In this document: piece by piece, positions 1-9,028 of the stretch
Numbering within the stretch: the first letter of the stretch is position 1
How the letters are laid out: each line of letters starts with the position of its first letter
Source: an uncultured Kiritimatiellota bacterium
Lineage (GTDB): Bacteria; Verrucomicrobiota; Kiritimatiellia; RFP12; DVOR01
Assembly (NCBI GenBank): GCA_944391065.1
Contig: CALXSH010000004.1
Span: 1-64,000 of the forward strand
DNA: 64,000 bases
Reading direction: 5' to 3'
Notes under the pieces: generated by a model
The model's database searches: none
What the model saw: only the letters and a program-made list of their open reading frames with translations
What the model was told of the DNA's origin: nothing
Program-made: the position numbers and the translations under genes

Positions 1-75
1 TGGACAACCGCCCAGTACGGGTCCGTACGCTGGGTGGTGTGGGAGGACGGCGGGGTAACCCGCCTCCTACCTGAT
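1..75 (+). mobile_element. Group II intron, 3' end only (domains V-VI)
   Basis: The first 75 bases fold like the last two domains of a bacterial group II intron. Domain V is about 7-39: a 9-bp lower helix (ACCGCCCAG with CTGGGTGGT), a two-base CG bulge, a 4-bp upper helix (TACG with CGTA) and a GGTC loop. Domain VI follows, with GGCGGG paired to CCCGCC across a GTAA loop and a mismatched A near the 3' end that could be the branch point. The element would end at CTGAT, position 75. A close relative lies at 44974-45232. The body of the intron, and any reverse transcriptase gene, is outside the window. It is antisense to gluQ and ends two bases before that gene's stop codon. Confidence 0.75.
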
Positions 76-76
76 T

Positions 77-1006
77 TCAGAGCAGGCTGTCATCCCAGAC
101 AAAGGGCTCCCGCGGAACGGTGCCGAGCGTGTAGCGGGGAAGGAGTTCGGCGAGGGAACAGACGGATTCGTCCGCTTTGAGCCAACCGCAGGAGCGTGCC
201 AGAGCCGAGAGAATCCGACCCGGCGTGATGCCGGCCTCTCGGTAGGCGGCGATTCGGGTGTCGCCGTGGCGCTTGGCCAGGCGGCGTCCGTCAGGTCCGA
301 CGACGAGCGGGATGTGGCAGAATTCCGGCATCGTCGCACCGAGGGCGCGGTAGAGAACGGCCTGGGAGGTCGTGGCGGGCAGGATGTCGTCTCCGCGGAT
401 GACCTCGGTCATGCCCATGGCGATGTCGTCGGCGACGACGGCCAGGACGTAGGCCGGAAAGGTGCCGCGGGCCACGACAAAGTCCCCGGTGACACTGTCG
501 GCGCTCTTTGTCCAAGGGCCGCAGAAGCGGTCGGTGAAGCGTCCGGTCTCGTCGGGATTCAGCGCGTAGCGCCAGGCCGGCACAGCGTCGGTCGCATGCG
601 GCGGTGTGGCCGTGGCCGGATCGCGGCAGGTGCCGGGATAGCGCAGAATCTCGCCGGGGTGGGGGGCTGAGGCCGCGTTCACAATATCGGCACGCGAACA
701 GTAGCAGGGATAGAGCCGGGGCTTCAGGCGGTTCAGGATGCCGCTGTAGAGGCCGGTCCGTTCGGACTGGCGGACAATCGGTCCGTCCCAGTCAAAGCCA
801 AGCCAAGCGAGAATGTCGGGGATTTCGGCGTCCGAGCCGGCCTTGTGCTTGGGGTGGTCGATGTCCTCAATGCGCATCCTCAGCGTGCCGCCGCGGCTGC
901 GGACGCTGAGCCAGGCGATCATGAAGGTGCGGACATTGCCGAGATGGAGGGCACCGGTCGGGGATGGCGCCAAGCGTCCGACGGGGGGCACGGAGGATGA
1001 ACTCAT
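77..1006 (-). CDS. gluQ: Glutamyl-Q tRNA(Asp) synthetase
   Basis: A 309-residue protein resembling a glutamyl-tRNA synthetase catalytic domain without the anticodon-binding half, as in GluQ. The family attaches glutamate to queuosine in tRNA-Asp. Visible motifs are the HIGH-type HLGN at residues 21-24, zinc-type cysteines C101 and C103 plus a later Cys in YPGTC, and a KMSKS-type LAKRHG loop. I start at the ATG at 1006 because APSPTGALHLGN, typical of the family N-terminus, follows directly; the longer open frame upstream is low-complexity shadow. It lies 5 bp after the AT-DH-PPT gene on the same strand. queD, which makes the queuosine precursor, is elsewhere in the window (44540). Confidence 0.9.
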   Translation of the reverse strand: MSSSSVPPVGRLAPSPTGALHLGNVRTFMIAWLSVRSRGGTLRMRIEDIDHPKHKAGSDAEIPDILAWLGFDWDGPIVRQSERTGLYSGILNRLKPRLYPCYCSRADIVNAASAPHPGEILRYPGTCRDPATATPPHATDAVPAWRYALNPDETGRFTDRFCGPWTKSADSVTGDFVVARGTFPAYVLAVVADDIAMGMTEVIRGDDILPATTSQAVLYRALGATMPEFCHIPLVVGPDGRRLAKRHGDTRIAAYREAGITPGRILSALARSCGWLKADESVCSLAELLPRYTLGTVPREPFVWDDSLL

Positions 1007-1011
1007 GGCGG

Positions 1012-4000
1012 TCAGAGGTGCGGCAGCAGGCAGGCCGCGATGACGTGGTCGTAGAGGACGGTGGTCTTGATCGGGATCCGCCTGTCGCGGAGCGCCGGGA
1101 AGTTGTCGGCCCAGGCGCCGAGAAGCTCCATCTCCAGCATGCCGGTGGCCGGGTCCGAACTGCGGATGCGCAGATCGGTCGGCGCAAAACGGATGCCTGT
1201 GCCGAGAGCCTTGGAGATGGCTTCCTTGGAGCACCAGAAGCGCAGGATGGCGGTCGGACCGTCACCGGCGCGGGTGGCGAGTTCCTGCTCCTCCAGCGTG
1301 AAGACTCCGCGGAGGAAGTCCTCCGTCAGGTCGCGGCCGACGCTCTCGACATCAAGGCCAAGTCTGCCCTTGGCTGTGACAGCGCCGAGAATCAGGCCCT
1401 CGGTATGGGCGATGGTCAAATCCAGCGGAGCCGAGATACGGTTCTGCCAGTCGCCCAACGGATGGGGCTTGCCGAGATTATCCTTCCAGATGGCGATGTC
1501 CGCCGAGGCTGTGCAGAGGTCGTAATTGGCCAGGAGGGCTCTGCGGACGGCCTCCTTGGCCGCGGTGCGGCCGAGGAGCCATTCGAGACGGCGGAGCGGG
1601 GCGCCACCCATCTGGGCGAAGTCTTCGCGCTCGTTGGGCGTGAGAACCGCTTCGGCCAGTGCGCGGAGCCAGAGCTCCTGGTTGCCGACGAAGAAGTCGG
1701 GCGTGTCGTTGACGTAAATCGAGCCGATGATTTCGGCGTCGGGCGAGGGAAGAATCGCGGCCGGCAGCGGTTGGGTGATGAAGTAGCGGGCCGGATTCAT
1801 GATGAAGTTGTGCAGTTCCCTGCCGGCGCGTCCGCTGACCTCTTCCCAGCCACGAATCTCAAGGATGGTGTTACCGGCTTGGTCGGAGACGATGATGTCG
1901 ACCTGGTGGGAGCGCGTCGTCACGTTGACCAGGCGAAGAGTCGCTTTCAGACGGGTGCCTTCACGGATCCATGCCGCGTAGTAGTGTATGGCCGTACAAC
2001 GGAAGGGCAACGAAATTGCGCCATGAAAACGTTCGTGCGAACGCCAGAGCTGGAAGCCCGAGAGGGCTGCATCCAGAAGCAGGGGCATGGCCTCGAAACG
2101 CGGGTCGCGTACATAGCGGACCGTCGCACTGCGGGCCGGCATACGGATTTCGTAGTCGATGCCATTGTAGCCCCAGGTCTGGACCAAGCGGACATTGCGG
2201 AGCAGGGGACCCTGGAAGAGGCGTGAGGGATAGATGTCCTTGGCACGCCAACCGACCGGTTTGGGGGCAGCCAGCGGGACATCTTCCGGCTCCGGTGCCC
2301 GGGGAAGCCCTGTGCCGAAGACAAACTGAGCTTCCATGGCGGTCTGCGCCTGCTCGTCCGAATCGTTGGTCAGACGGGCCCGGATACGACGGGAGCCATC
2401 GGCCTCCGGCGGGCCGGCCTGAACGATGACCCGCAGAGGAAGGGCGCCGAATTCAAAGGAGAGCCAGTGTTGGGCCCTGAAATGATCGATACGGATCAGC
2501 AGAAGCCCTGGCACGAGGCGCTTGGCGGCCTCCGCCATCAGCTCGAGGGCAGAGGAGACGGAGAAGAGCGTCAGACCGCGCAGCTGGGGATTGGTGAGAG
2601 AGACCAGCGTCGTGCCGATGGCGTAATCGTTGAAATAGGGGACATCCTCGATGCGCATGACGCACCGCAGGTGGAGTTCGCTGTCGGAACGGAAATGTTC
2701 CTCGCAGCCGCGGGCCAACAGCGGGAAGGGGGTGCCGGTATTGGGGGCGTCGCGGCGGATGGCGCACTGGTGGTCAGCCGGCTGTGCCGTGACCGGCACC
2801 TCCACGGAGTAGGGGGTGGGGTCGATCTGGTCCGGCTTCAGCACGGGTAGCTCGCGCGGCAGCTTCAGCGTGAGCAGGGAGATCTGGGAGTCGGCGACGG
2901 GGCAGTCGAAGTTGAGGCGCTTGGCGTGGTCAAAGAAACGCAGGCCGGAGTAGTCGAGGCTGACGCCCTGCGCGGCCAGACGTCCGAGGGCCTGGCCGAC
3001 CTGCATGCCGCCGGAACGGTGCAGGATGTGCATCGGAATGACCGCGACGGGTTCCGGACGGTCCTTCAGAATCTTCTCAATCAGCGGTGTCAGCAGCCCG
3101 CGGGCGCCGACCTCAACGAAGATGCGGCACCCGTCGTCGTACATTCTGCCGATCATGGCCCGAAAGTCTAGCGGGCGGATCATCTGATCGGTCAGCCCGC
3201 GGACGATGTCCGGGATTTCGGGACCGATCAGCTCCGTTTCTCCGGCGCAACAGGAGTAGAAGGGGACGTGGCTGGCCGAGGTGACCTTCCCGGCGAAGAA
3301 ATCCTCGAAGATACGCCTGATGGCGGCCGGGGCCAGCCCGGTATTGAAGGGGGCCAACAGCGGTTCGGCGACGGAGAGGCCGCCGCCATTGCGGATGGCG
3401 GTCTCGACTTCGGCTTGCTTCTCCGGCGCGACGGCCAAAACGGTGTCTTCGTCAGAGAGAATCTGGGAGATGACAATATGCTGCGGATCGCGTTTGGCCA
3501 ATTGCTGCAGGCTGGCCGTCGGGATGCCGGAGGCGGTCAGCTGGACCATCGGCGTGCGGGCGCCTTCCTGGCCGAGACGCATCAGGATGCGACCGGCGTC
3601 GCGGAGAATCTTGACCAGACGGCGCTTCGGGTCGTGATGGGTCGCGTGGAAGGCCGTGAAGCTGCCCAGACCCACGCCGCCGACGGCATCGGGCACGACG
3701 CCGACGGAATCCAGCAGGTCGGCAAAGACCTTGCTGGCCAGATAGGTCGAGGCTGTGGCCAGAAGCGGCAGAAAGCTCTTGAATGGGTCGAGGGGAAGGG
3801 TGTGTTCCGGAGAGGTGGAGAAGAGCCACTCGGATGGCGAGGCGACGTCGCAGAACCCCGAGAAGGCTTCCTCCATGTCGTCAAAACGCTGGCGGACACC
3901 GTCGAAGGTCAGGGCCAGGTCGCGCATCATTTCGAGGTGGAAGCTGCCGGTGCCTGGAAAGACGAAGGCCAGTTTCCCGCCGGAGAGGGCCAGCGGCGAG

Positions 4001-4287
4001 GTTGTGAAGAAGACGCCCGACTTGTCGCGCAGGCGCGAACGTCCGCTCTCCAGCGCGTGGATGGCGAAGCGGATGCGGTGCTGCATCTCGTCCAGTGAGG
4101 CGACCCACATACCGGTCACGCAGCGCTTGCCGTGCGCGGCTTTGGTCGCGGTGTAGACGACGTCAATCAGTCGCAGCCCGACGCTGCAGGCGATGAAATG
4201 GGAGATCTTGGTGAGCTCTTCCTTGAGCGCTTCCGGCGTATCGGCGCCGACCAGGCAGAGCACGCCTTCGGTACGTTCGTTAGTCAT
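1012..4287 (-). CDS. Acyltransferase-like / dehydratase-like / 4'-phosphopantetheinyl transferase fusion
   Basis: A 1091-residue polyketide/PUFA-synthase-type protein. Residues about 105-440 resemble a malonyl-CoA acyltransferase (FPGTGS at 110-115), but the GHSLG nucleophile elbow reads GVGLG at 204-208, so the catalytic Ser is Gly, and the usual downstream His is not evident. The middle (about 560-880) resembles a double-hotdog dehydratase, with DY where DH is usual. The C-terminus is an Sfp-type phosphopantetheinyl transferase with GLDVE (about 977-981) and WCSKEA (about 1018-1023), which looks intact. I start at the ATG at 4287, overlapping the ketosynthase stop by 8 bases (ATGACTAA), so translation is probably coupled. 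No acyl carrier protein gene is seen nearby. PfaB- or HglC-type relatives are the closest idea; the product is unknown. Confidence 0.75.
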   Translation of the reverse strand: MTNERTEGVLCLVGADTPEALKEELTKISHFIACSVGLRLIDVVYTATKAAHGKRCVTGMWVASLDEMQHRIRFAIHALESGRSRLRDKSGVFFTTSPLALSGGKLAFVFPGTGSFHLEMMRDLALTFDGVRQRFDDMEEAFSGFCDVASPSEWLFSTSPEHTLPLDPFKSFLPLLATASTYLASKVFADLLDSVGVVPDAVGGVGLGSFTAFHATHHDPKRRLVKILRDAGRILMRLGQEGARTPMVQLTASGIPTASLQQLAKRDPQHIVISQILSDEDTVLAVAPEKQAEVETAIRNGGGLSVAEPLLAPFNTGLAPAAIRRIFEDFFAGKVTSASHVPFYSCCAGETELIGPEIPDIVRGLTDQMIRPLDFRAMIGRMYDDGCRIFVEVGARGLLTPLIEKILKDRPEPVAVIPMHILHRSGGMQVGQALGRLAAQGVSLDYSGLRFFDHAKRLNFDCPVADSQISLLTLKLPRELPVLKPDQIDPTPYSVEVPVTAQPADHQCAIRRDAPNTGTPFPLLARGCEEHFRSDSELHLRCVMRIEDVPYFNDYAIGTTLVSLTNPQLRGLTLFSVSSALELMAEAAKRLVPGLLLIRIDHFRAQHWLSFEFGALPLRVIVQAGPPEADGSRRIRARLTNDSDEQAQTAMEAQFVFGTGLPRAPEPEDVPLAAPKPVGWRAKDIYPSRLFQGPLLRNVRLVQTWGYNGIDYEIRMPARSATVRYVRDPRFEAMPLLLDAALSGFQLWRSHERFHGAISLPFRCTAIHYYAAWIREGTRLKATLRLVNVTTRSHQVDIIVSDQAGNTILEIRGWEEVSGRAGRELHNFIMNPARYFITQPLPAAILPSPDAEIIGSIYVNDTPDFFVGNQELWLRALAEAVLTPNEREDFAQMGGAPLRRLEWLLGRTAAKEAVRRALLANYDLCTASADIAIWKDNLGKPHPLGDWQNRISAPLDLTIAHTEGLILGAVTAKGRLGLDVESVGRDLTEDFLRGVFTLEEQELATRAGDGPTAILRFWCSKEAISKALGTGIRFAPTDLRIRSSDPATGMLEMELLGAWADNFPALRDRRIPIKTTVLYDHVIAACLLPHL

Positions 4288-5671
4288 CGGGCATGGCCTC
4301 CAAAATCGCGGCACCTGCCCGTCCTTTGCGGGAGACCGTGCTGACCGCCAGACGCCGCGGACGCGCGGACGAGGCGATCCATGGGCGGGCCTCCTGCACC
4401 CAGTAATAGGCGCGCTCGGGCAGCTTCAGACGGAAGGTGTCGTCGACAGGAGTAACGGAGGGCGGCAGGATACAGTGGTTCAGTGCGAGCAACCCCTTCA
4501 GCAGGCCGAGGGCACCGGCGGCGGTAAAGGTGTTGCCGAAGGCCGTTTTGGCCGAACCGACGGCCAGCAGCGGAATGTGGGCGCCGCGATTGGCGGTGGC
4601 GGCGTTGAGCAGGGCCTCCTCGGCGGCGTCCTCCTCGGGGATGCCGGAGGCATTCATTTCCCAATAGTCGATGTCGCGGAAACCGTTGGGCATGCGGCGC
4701 AGGGCGCGGTGTAGGGCGCGGCGCAGGCTTTCGCGCAGTCCATCCTCCGTTGACGGCAGGCCGGAGACCATGCCGCAACCGTGCAGACGGGCATAGCAGC
4801 GCGAACCGTCGTCGCGGGCGTCGGAGCCCCTTCTGAGCACGAAGGCCGCGCCACCCTCACCGGGCAGCGTGCCGCATGTCCCATCCGTGAAGGGTGACAG
4901 TTCGTGGGCCGTGGTGAAGGGGGTGAGCACCGCTTCGCCAAGCAATCCCGGCATCAGGATGGGCGGCTGCACGGCCACAACAACGGCCGCGTCGCACTGA
5001 TTCGTGCGCAGGGCGTTGGCCGCGGCCTCAAGTCCGGTGAAGACCGAAGCCTCGCCGGCGGAGCAGAGGCAGGCCGTGTCGCAGGCGGTGACCGTCTGGG
5101 CCAATCTGCGGACCACGTCATCGCCGCGCGCGGCGTCGAGCTGCGACGGACGGAGCCGGGGCAGTGTCGCGGCCAGCTCGGTGCGCAACTGAGCCGCCTG
5201 ACTGCCGGTCATGGCCGGCACAAAGCGCTGAATGGCGGTCATCAGCTGTTCAATGCCTGTGGCGTGCTGGAACCAATTGATGGCGGCGGGATTGAAAAAG
5301 GGATCGTAGCCGACGTAGAGGGCCACGCGGTCGGTCCTGTCGGAGCCGGGCGGCATGCCGGCATCATTCAGCGCGTCGAAGATGAGTTGAGCCACGAACC
5401 AGAAATCGGGATTGTCGCCGAGGCTGACTTCCGGAATGTCGGGCATCATGTCGGAGCGGCAGGCGAAGTTGTCGCCGAGCGCCGCGCAGACCTCCGGCAT
5501 GGTATGGGCGGGGAAGAGATCCTCGGAGATGTGGGCGCCCTCGCTTTCGCCGAACGGCGCGAAGAAGGACTGCTTATGCAGAATGGCCTTCCAGAGCGCA
5601 CGCGGCGTGGCGGCACCGCCGAAGCTGCCGCTGATGCCGGTAAATACAATACTGTCGGCATGAGGAATCAT
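4280..5671 (-). CDS. Ketosynthase-like protein with altered catalytic triad
   Basis: A 463-residue thiolase-fold ketosynthase. The nucleophile region is DTAC with C201 present. The two histidines of the Cys-His-His triad appear to be Asn: the EAHGTGT position reads EMNASGI (N340) and the NIGHT position reads AFGNT (N380). Such a protein could still bind or transfer an acyl group, but decarboxylative condensation would be unlikely. In known PUFA synthases a chain-length-factor partner is similarly altered, though there the Cys is usually lost. It is the first gene of a two-gene unit with the AT-DH-PPT protein. A TGCTAGAAT element ends 10 bases before the ATG. Confidence 0.8.
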   Translation of the reverse strand: MIPHADSIVFTGISGSFGGAATPRALWKAILHKQSFFAPFGESEGAHISEDLFPAHTMPEVCAALGDNFACRSDMMPDIPEVSLGDNPDFWFVAQLIFDALNDAGMPPGSDRTDRVALYVGYDPFFNPAAINWFQHATGIEQLMTAIQRFVPAMTGSQAAQLRTELAATLPRLRPSQLDAARGDDVVRRLAQTVTACDTACLCSAGEASVFTGLEAAANALRTNQCDAAVVVAVQPPILMPGLLGEAVLTPFTTAHELSPFTDGTCGTLPGEGGAAFVLRRGSDARDDGSRCYARLHGCGMVSGLPSTEDGLRESLRRALHRALRRMPNGFRDIDYWEMNASGIPEEDAAEEALLNAATANRGAHIPLLAVGSAKTAFGNTFTAAGALGLLKGLLALNHCILPPSVTPVDDTFRLKLPERAYYWVQEARPWIASSARPRRLAVSTVSRKGRAGAAILEAMPDD

Positions 5672-5680
5672 GGTGCTTCC

Positions 5681-5691
5681 ATTCTAGCACA
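5681..5691 (-). promoter_or_regulatory. Extended -10 element for the ketosynthase gene
   Basis: On the minus strand the sequence reads TGTGCTAGAAT, matching the window's recurrent TGnTAnnnT element. Its last base is 10 bases before the A of the ATG, so the transcript would have almost no leader. No convincing -35 hexamer is seen. Confidence 0.45.
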
Positions 5692-5746
5692 TCCGTCCGG
5701 ACGCGACGGAGCGGACCGACCGGCACAGGGACGCGGTCCCGAGGGG

Positions 5747-6673
5747 TTAGCTCTTGCGCTTCCGTATCCGGATGCCAAAAAGGAAACTTCTGCGCCAGCC
5801 TTTCTTGGTGTGGGTAGACCAGACAATGCCCAAGAGATGGCGGAGCAGAAATCCCAAGGCGCGGCTTCTGTAGGGGGTCTTCAACAGGGCGAGCCAGTAG
5901 GGCCCCCACGACCAGTTCCACGCAATGTTGCACCACGGCTTCTCGTAGTATCCGGCGTAATGGCGGATAATCGTGTTGCACTTCCGAAGGCGCAGATGAG
6001 TTTCCGTCACGCAATAGTCAGACGAAAGCTCTGCCATCCGGTTGCGCAGAACCCTGTTGATGACGACCTGATCGGTCGCCGAGAACGTGTTCATGTCCAA
6101 GGTCTTTACGCAGTGCTCCGTGTCGGAAAAGAAGGCTTCAGGAATGTGTTCCTTGTTCAGCCGGTCGCAGTCCATGACCAGAAGACCGGCATAAAAGTAT
6201 GGCGTGTCAGGTGCCAGGCCGATAGCCTTCTTGTAGTTGCTCCATCCCTCTTGGCCTGATGTATCACTGATTTCGCGGACGGCGGCAACTGGTTTTTCGT
6301 CCGTCAGCGGCGTTTCCCAGAGCTCACGCAAGGGCCCACGGATTACGACGTCGACGTCCGAATAGATGACACGTCCTGGTATCAGTGTCGGGATGATGAA
6401 TCGGTAGTATGTTTCCTGCGAAATGTATTCCAGTGGCGTCGGAAAGGCGTCGAAACGGCGCCGATCGATATCGTGGAAGACGATGTCGACGCGACCGTCC
6501 TGTCGCATGGAGGCCAGTTTGGTACGGGTCTCCGTCGAGAGATTTCCGGACAGAATGTGGAAGCAAAACTGTTCGTCCGGATTGCTCGCCAGAGCGGACG
6601 CAATCACAACCGCGGCGTGCTGGGCATATGAGTCCGAAATACAGAAGGCGAAGATAATGGGGTCGGATGTCAT
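5747..6673 (-). CDS. Glycosyltransferase family 8
   Basis: A 308-residue protein typical of GT8 (LPS galactosyl/glucosyltransferase-like) enzymes, which transfer a hexose from a nucleotide sugar with retention. The DxD metal-binding motif is at D106-D108 in YSDVDVV, and the N-terminal strand with SDSYAQHAAVVIASAL matches the family's donor-binding start. The C-terminus has a Trp-rich basic stretch. The role is probably surface polysaccharide or LPS core assembly, in keeping with the divergently transcribed GT4 gene next door. GGAAAGG precedes the ATG as a ribosome binding site. Confidence 0.85.
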   Translation of the reverse strand: MTSDPIIFAFCISDSYAQHAAVVIASALASNPDEQFCFHILSGNLSTETRTKLASMRQDGRVDIVFHDIDRRRFDAFPTPLEYISQETYYRFIIPTLIPGRVIYSDVDVVIRGPLRELWETPLTDEKPVAAVREISDTSGQEGWSNYKKAIGLAPDTPYFYAGLLVMDCDRLNKEHIPEAFFSDTEHCVKTLDMNTFSATDQVVINRVLRNRMAELSSDYCVTETHLRLRKCNTIIRHYAGYYEKPWCNIAWNWSWGPYWLALLKTPYRSRALGFLLRHLLGIVWSTHTKKGWRRSFLFGIRIRKRKS

Positions 6674-6698
6674 CGCTTTACCTTTCCAAGTCGAGTCA

Positions 6699-6707
6699 AT
6701 GATAACA
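6699..6707 (-). promoter_or_regulatory. Extended -10 element for the GT8 gene
   Basis: The minus strand reads TGTTATCAT here, an extended -10 (TG-T-TATCAT) 26 bases before the GT8 ATG. The 236-bp gap at 6674-6909 separates divergent genes, so promoters are expected; I saw no clear one for the plus-strand gene. Confidence 0.4.
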
Positions 6708-6909
6708 CAGATAATGATGGCGCGGTAATCTCACGTATCCATGTGACGCTGATGTGTCCTGCATGCAGTTTGGCGGATGCAGGGGCGCATCGCGCGGGGA
6801 TTGGGGTTGCGTCGGATGGGGGTGATGGCGTACTCTGACAGCAACGGTACCATTCGGCCCGTGGGCCCTCAGACGGCCCGGCGCGCAGGAATCGGGGAAA
6901 GAACGACAC

Positions 6910-8139
6910 ATGAGCGAACGCATCATCGCCATCTACAAAGATTATCTCCGGAGCGGACGTGGGGCGGACCGTTCCGTGGCCGCGCTGGCCAACGCGTTGG
7001 TCGGGCATGGTCATGAGATCCATGTCATCACGCAGCAGCGTCCGACGGATCCTCTGTCGGTGACTTTTCTGCCGGAGGTCGTCTGCCATCATATCCGCCG
7101 CAGCCGCATCCGTTCTCTGGCTGGCTTCATCAATAAACTTTTTCTGCGCACAGTGTTCGGTGAACGTCTCCTGCGCCGTTTCCTGCCGTGGCTGGATCTG
7201 ATGCGCGAGACATCGCTTCGGTTGCACACCTGCCTGAAGGAAATTGCGCCGGAGGTTGTCATTGCCGCCGGAACCAATGAGTGCGTGGAGCTCACTTACG
7301 TAGGGTATCCCTGCGCGCCGATTGCGCAGATGTTTCAGGTCTACCCGCCCGTCTGCTTTGCCAAAAACAAATATCAGCGCGTCACGCGTCTGAAACGTGC
7401 GCTGCCCATGGTTGATGCGGTTCAGGTCCTTCTGCCGTCGCATCGGGCCCTTGTACGGGAATACACGCGGGCCCCAATCGAGGCCATCGGCAACGCCATC
7501 GCCTATCCGCCCGACGAACCCCTTCCGCCCGTCAGTTCCCGCGATAAAGTCATCATTTATGTGGCCTATTTCTCAAAGGACAAGAACCATGCCGATCTCA
7601 TTGATGCCTTCGCGTCTCTGAAGAACGGCAAGGATTGGGTGCTGCATCTGTACGGGACCGGGACCAAGGAGTGGGAAGCCCGCCTGAAGGAACAGGTCGC
7701 GCGGCTCGGTTTGGAAAAGCGGGTTCGCTTCTGCGGTTTGCTGTCGGTCCGTCAGCCGTTGCTTCACGCCTCCATCTGTGCCTATCCGTCGAAGACGGAG
7801 GGCTTCGGGATGGCGTTGGCCGAGGCCATGTGGTGCGGTCTGCCTTGCGTTGGCTTCAGGAACGCGCCCGGTGTGAACGAACTGATTGTGGACGGGGCCA
7901 ACGGCCTGCTGGCAGATTCCACGCCCGAAGCGATGGCGGCTCAGCTGGACCGCCTGATTGCCGACGAAGCGCTCCGTGACCGTCTGGGGACCTACGCCGC
8001 GCGGACCGCCCGTGTCAATTACCGTCCGGAACGCATCTGGCAACAGTGGGAGGACCTGATTGACTCCCTCTGCCGCGCGGCCGCTTCCAAGTCTGTGACG
8101 GGCGAACCCTCCGCGTCCGGGCCGAGTCAGGAGGCGTGA
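6910..8139 (+). CDS. Glycosyltransferase family 4
   Basis: A 409-residue GT-B fold enzyme. The N-terminal acceptor domain includes a GADRSVAALANALVGHGH helix typical of GT4. The C-terminal donor domain carries PSKTEGFGMALAEAMWCGLP, in which the E-x7-E pattern of GT4 enzymes is visible. It likely adds a sugar to a cell-surface glycan. The last bases overlap the start of the transglutaminase-like gene (TGATG), so the two are probably co-expressed. Confidence 0.88.
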   Translation: MSERIIAIYKDYLRSGRGADRSVAALANALVGHGHEIHVITQQRPTDPLSVTFLPEVVCHHIRRSRIRSLAGFINKLFLRTVFGERLLRRFLPWLDLMRETSLRLHTCLKEIAPEVVIAAGTNECVELTYVGYPCAPIAQMFQVYPPVCFAKNKYQRVTRLKRALPMVDAVQVLLPSHRALVREYTRAPIEAIGNAIAYPPDEPLPPVSSRDKVIIYVAYFSKDKNHADLIDAFASLKNGKDWVLHLYGTGTKEWEARLKEQVARLGLEKRVRFCGLLSVRQPLLHASICAYPSKTEGFGMALAEAMWCGLPCVGFRNAPGVNELIVDGANGLLADSTPEAMAAQLDRLIADEALRDRLGTYAARTARVNYRPERIWQQWEDLIDSLCRAAASKSVTGEPSASGPSQEA

Positions 8140-9020
8140 TGAAACAGCTTCTTGCCATTCTGTCGCTGACGGTCTGCACGTTTCTGGAAGCCCGTGAGTG
8201 GCCTTGGTCCGGACGTGCCGACATTGAGGCGCTGCGTGCCGATTACATTGCGCCCAGGACCTCAATCGGCGAACCCGAGACCGACTGGGAGCCGGTGCTG
8301 AAGCCGATTGCCGAGCGCCTCGCGGCCGACGCGAGGACTCCGCTGGAAGCGGCGATGGCCCTCAACCGCGGCATTTTCAGAGAGACCGGCGTAATCTATT
8401 CGACCAAGCGTGACTATCCCAACCAGGATCCGCTGCACTCCATCCGCATCGGCATGGCTTCCTGTTCCGGCCTCTCGATCATGCTGGTCGATGCCTGCCG
8501 CAGCATCGGCATTCCTGCCCGCGTGGTCGGCTGCATGTGGGTCTCCAAACCGGGTAACCATACCTGGGTCGAGATTTGGGACGGTGACTGGTATCCGCTC
8601 GGGGCCATCGAGGATTCGCCGCCGGATAAGCTCTGGTTCCTGGATGACGCGGCAGCGGCCATCGCGGACGATCCGCGCTATGCCATTTACGCCGCGCGCG
8701 GCACGCCTTCGCCCGGCGGCACTCTCTTCTACGGCTGGAATGTCCCTGCCGACAACGTCACCGCCCGCTATACGGCCCGCCGCAAAGAGGCCGATGGCGT
8801 CCGCGTCCATATCGCTGCCGAACGCGGGGGGGAGCGCGTGGCGGTCCCCTTCACGGTCGCCGGGCAGACTTACGTGACCCCCGGACCGCGTCAGGATATG
8901 AACGATTACGCGACCCTCACGCTTCCCGAGGGTGCGTCTTTTACGGTTGAAATCGAGGGAAAGCGGTTGACGTACACGGCCGAACCCGACGTCATCCGAA
9001 TCATTGAGCTGAATCAGTAA
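8139..9020 (+). CDS. Secreted transglutaminase-like protein
   Basis: A 293-residue protein with a short hydrophobic N-terminus (MKQLLAILSLTVCTFLEA) consistent with export. The core fits the transglutaminase/peptidase superfamily: C109 in ASCSGLS, followed by the GIPARVV strand, and H141 in NHTWVEIWDGDW. The third acidic residue is less certain. The C-terminal ~100 residues look like a beta-rich accessory domain. AGGAGG at 8129-8134 precedes the ATG at 8139; a GTG one codon upstream is the alternative start. It sits between a glycosyltransferase and a flippase-like membrane protein, so a cell-envelope role is plausible, but the substrate is unknown. Confidence 0.8.
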   Translation: MKQLLAILSLTVCTFLEAREWPWSGRADIEALRADYIAPRTSIGEPETDWEPVLKPIAERLAADARTPLEAAMALNRGIFRETGVIYSTKRDYPNQDPLHSIRIGMASCSGLSIMLVDACRSIGIPARVVGCMWVSKPGNHTWVEIWDGDWYPLGAIEDSPPDKLWFLDDAAAAIADDPRYAIYAARGTPSPGGTLFYGWNVPADNVTARYTARRKEADGVRVHIAAERGGERVAVPFTVAGQTYVTPGPRQDMNDYATLTLPEGASFTVEIEGKRLTYTAEPDVIRIIELNQ

Positions 9021-9028
9021 GAACACCC

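Noticed and set aside
964-2226. Long open frame on the plus strand opposite gluQ and the AT-DH-PPT gene
   Set aside because: High-GC antisense shadow; no family-like motifs, and the minus-strand genes have clear ones.
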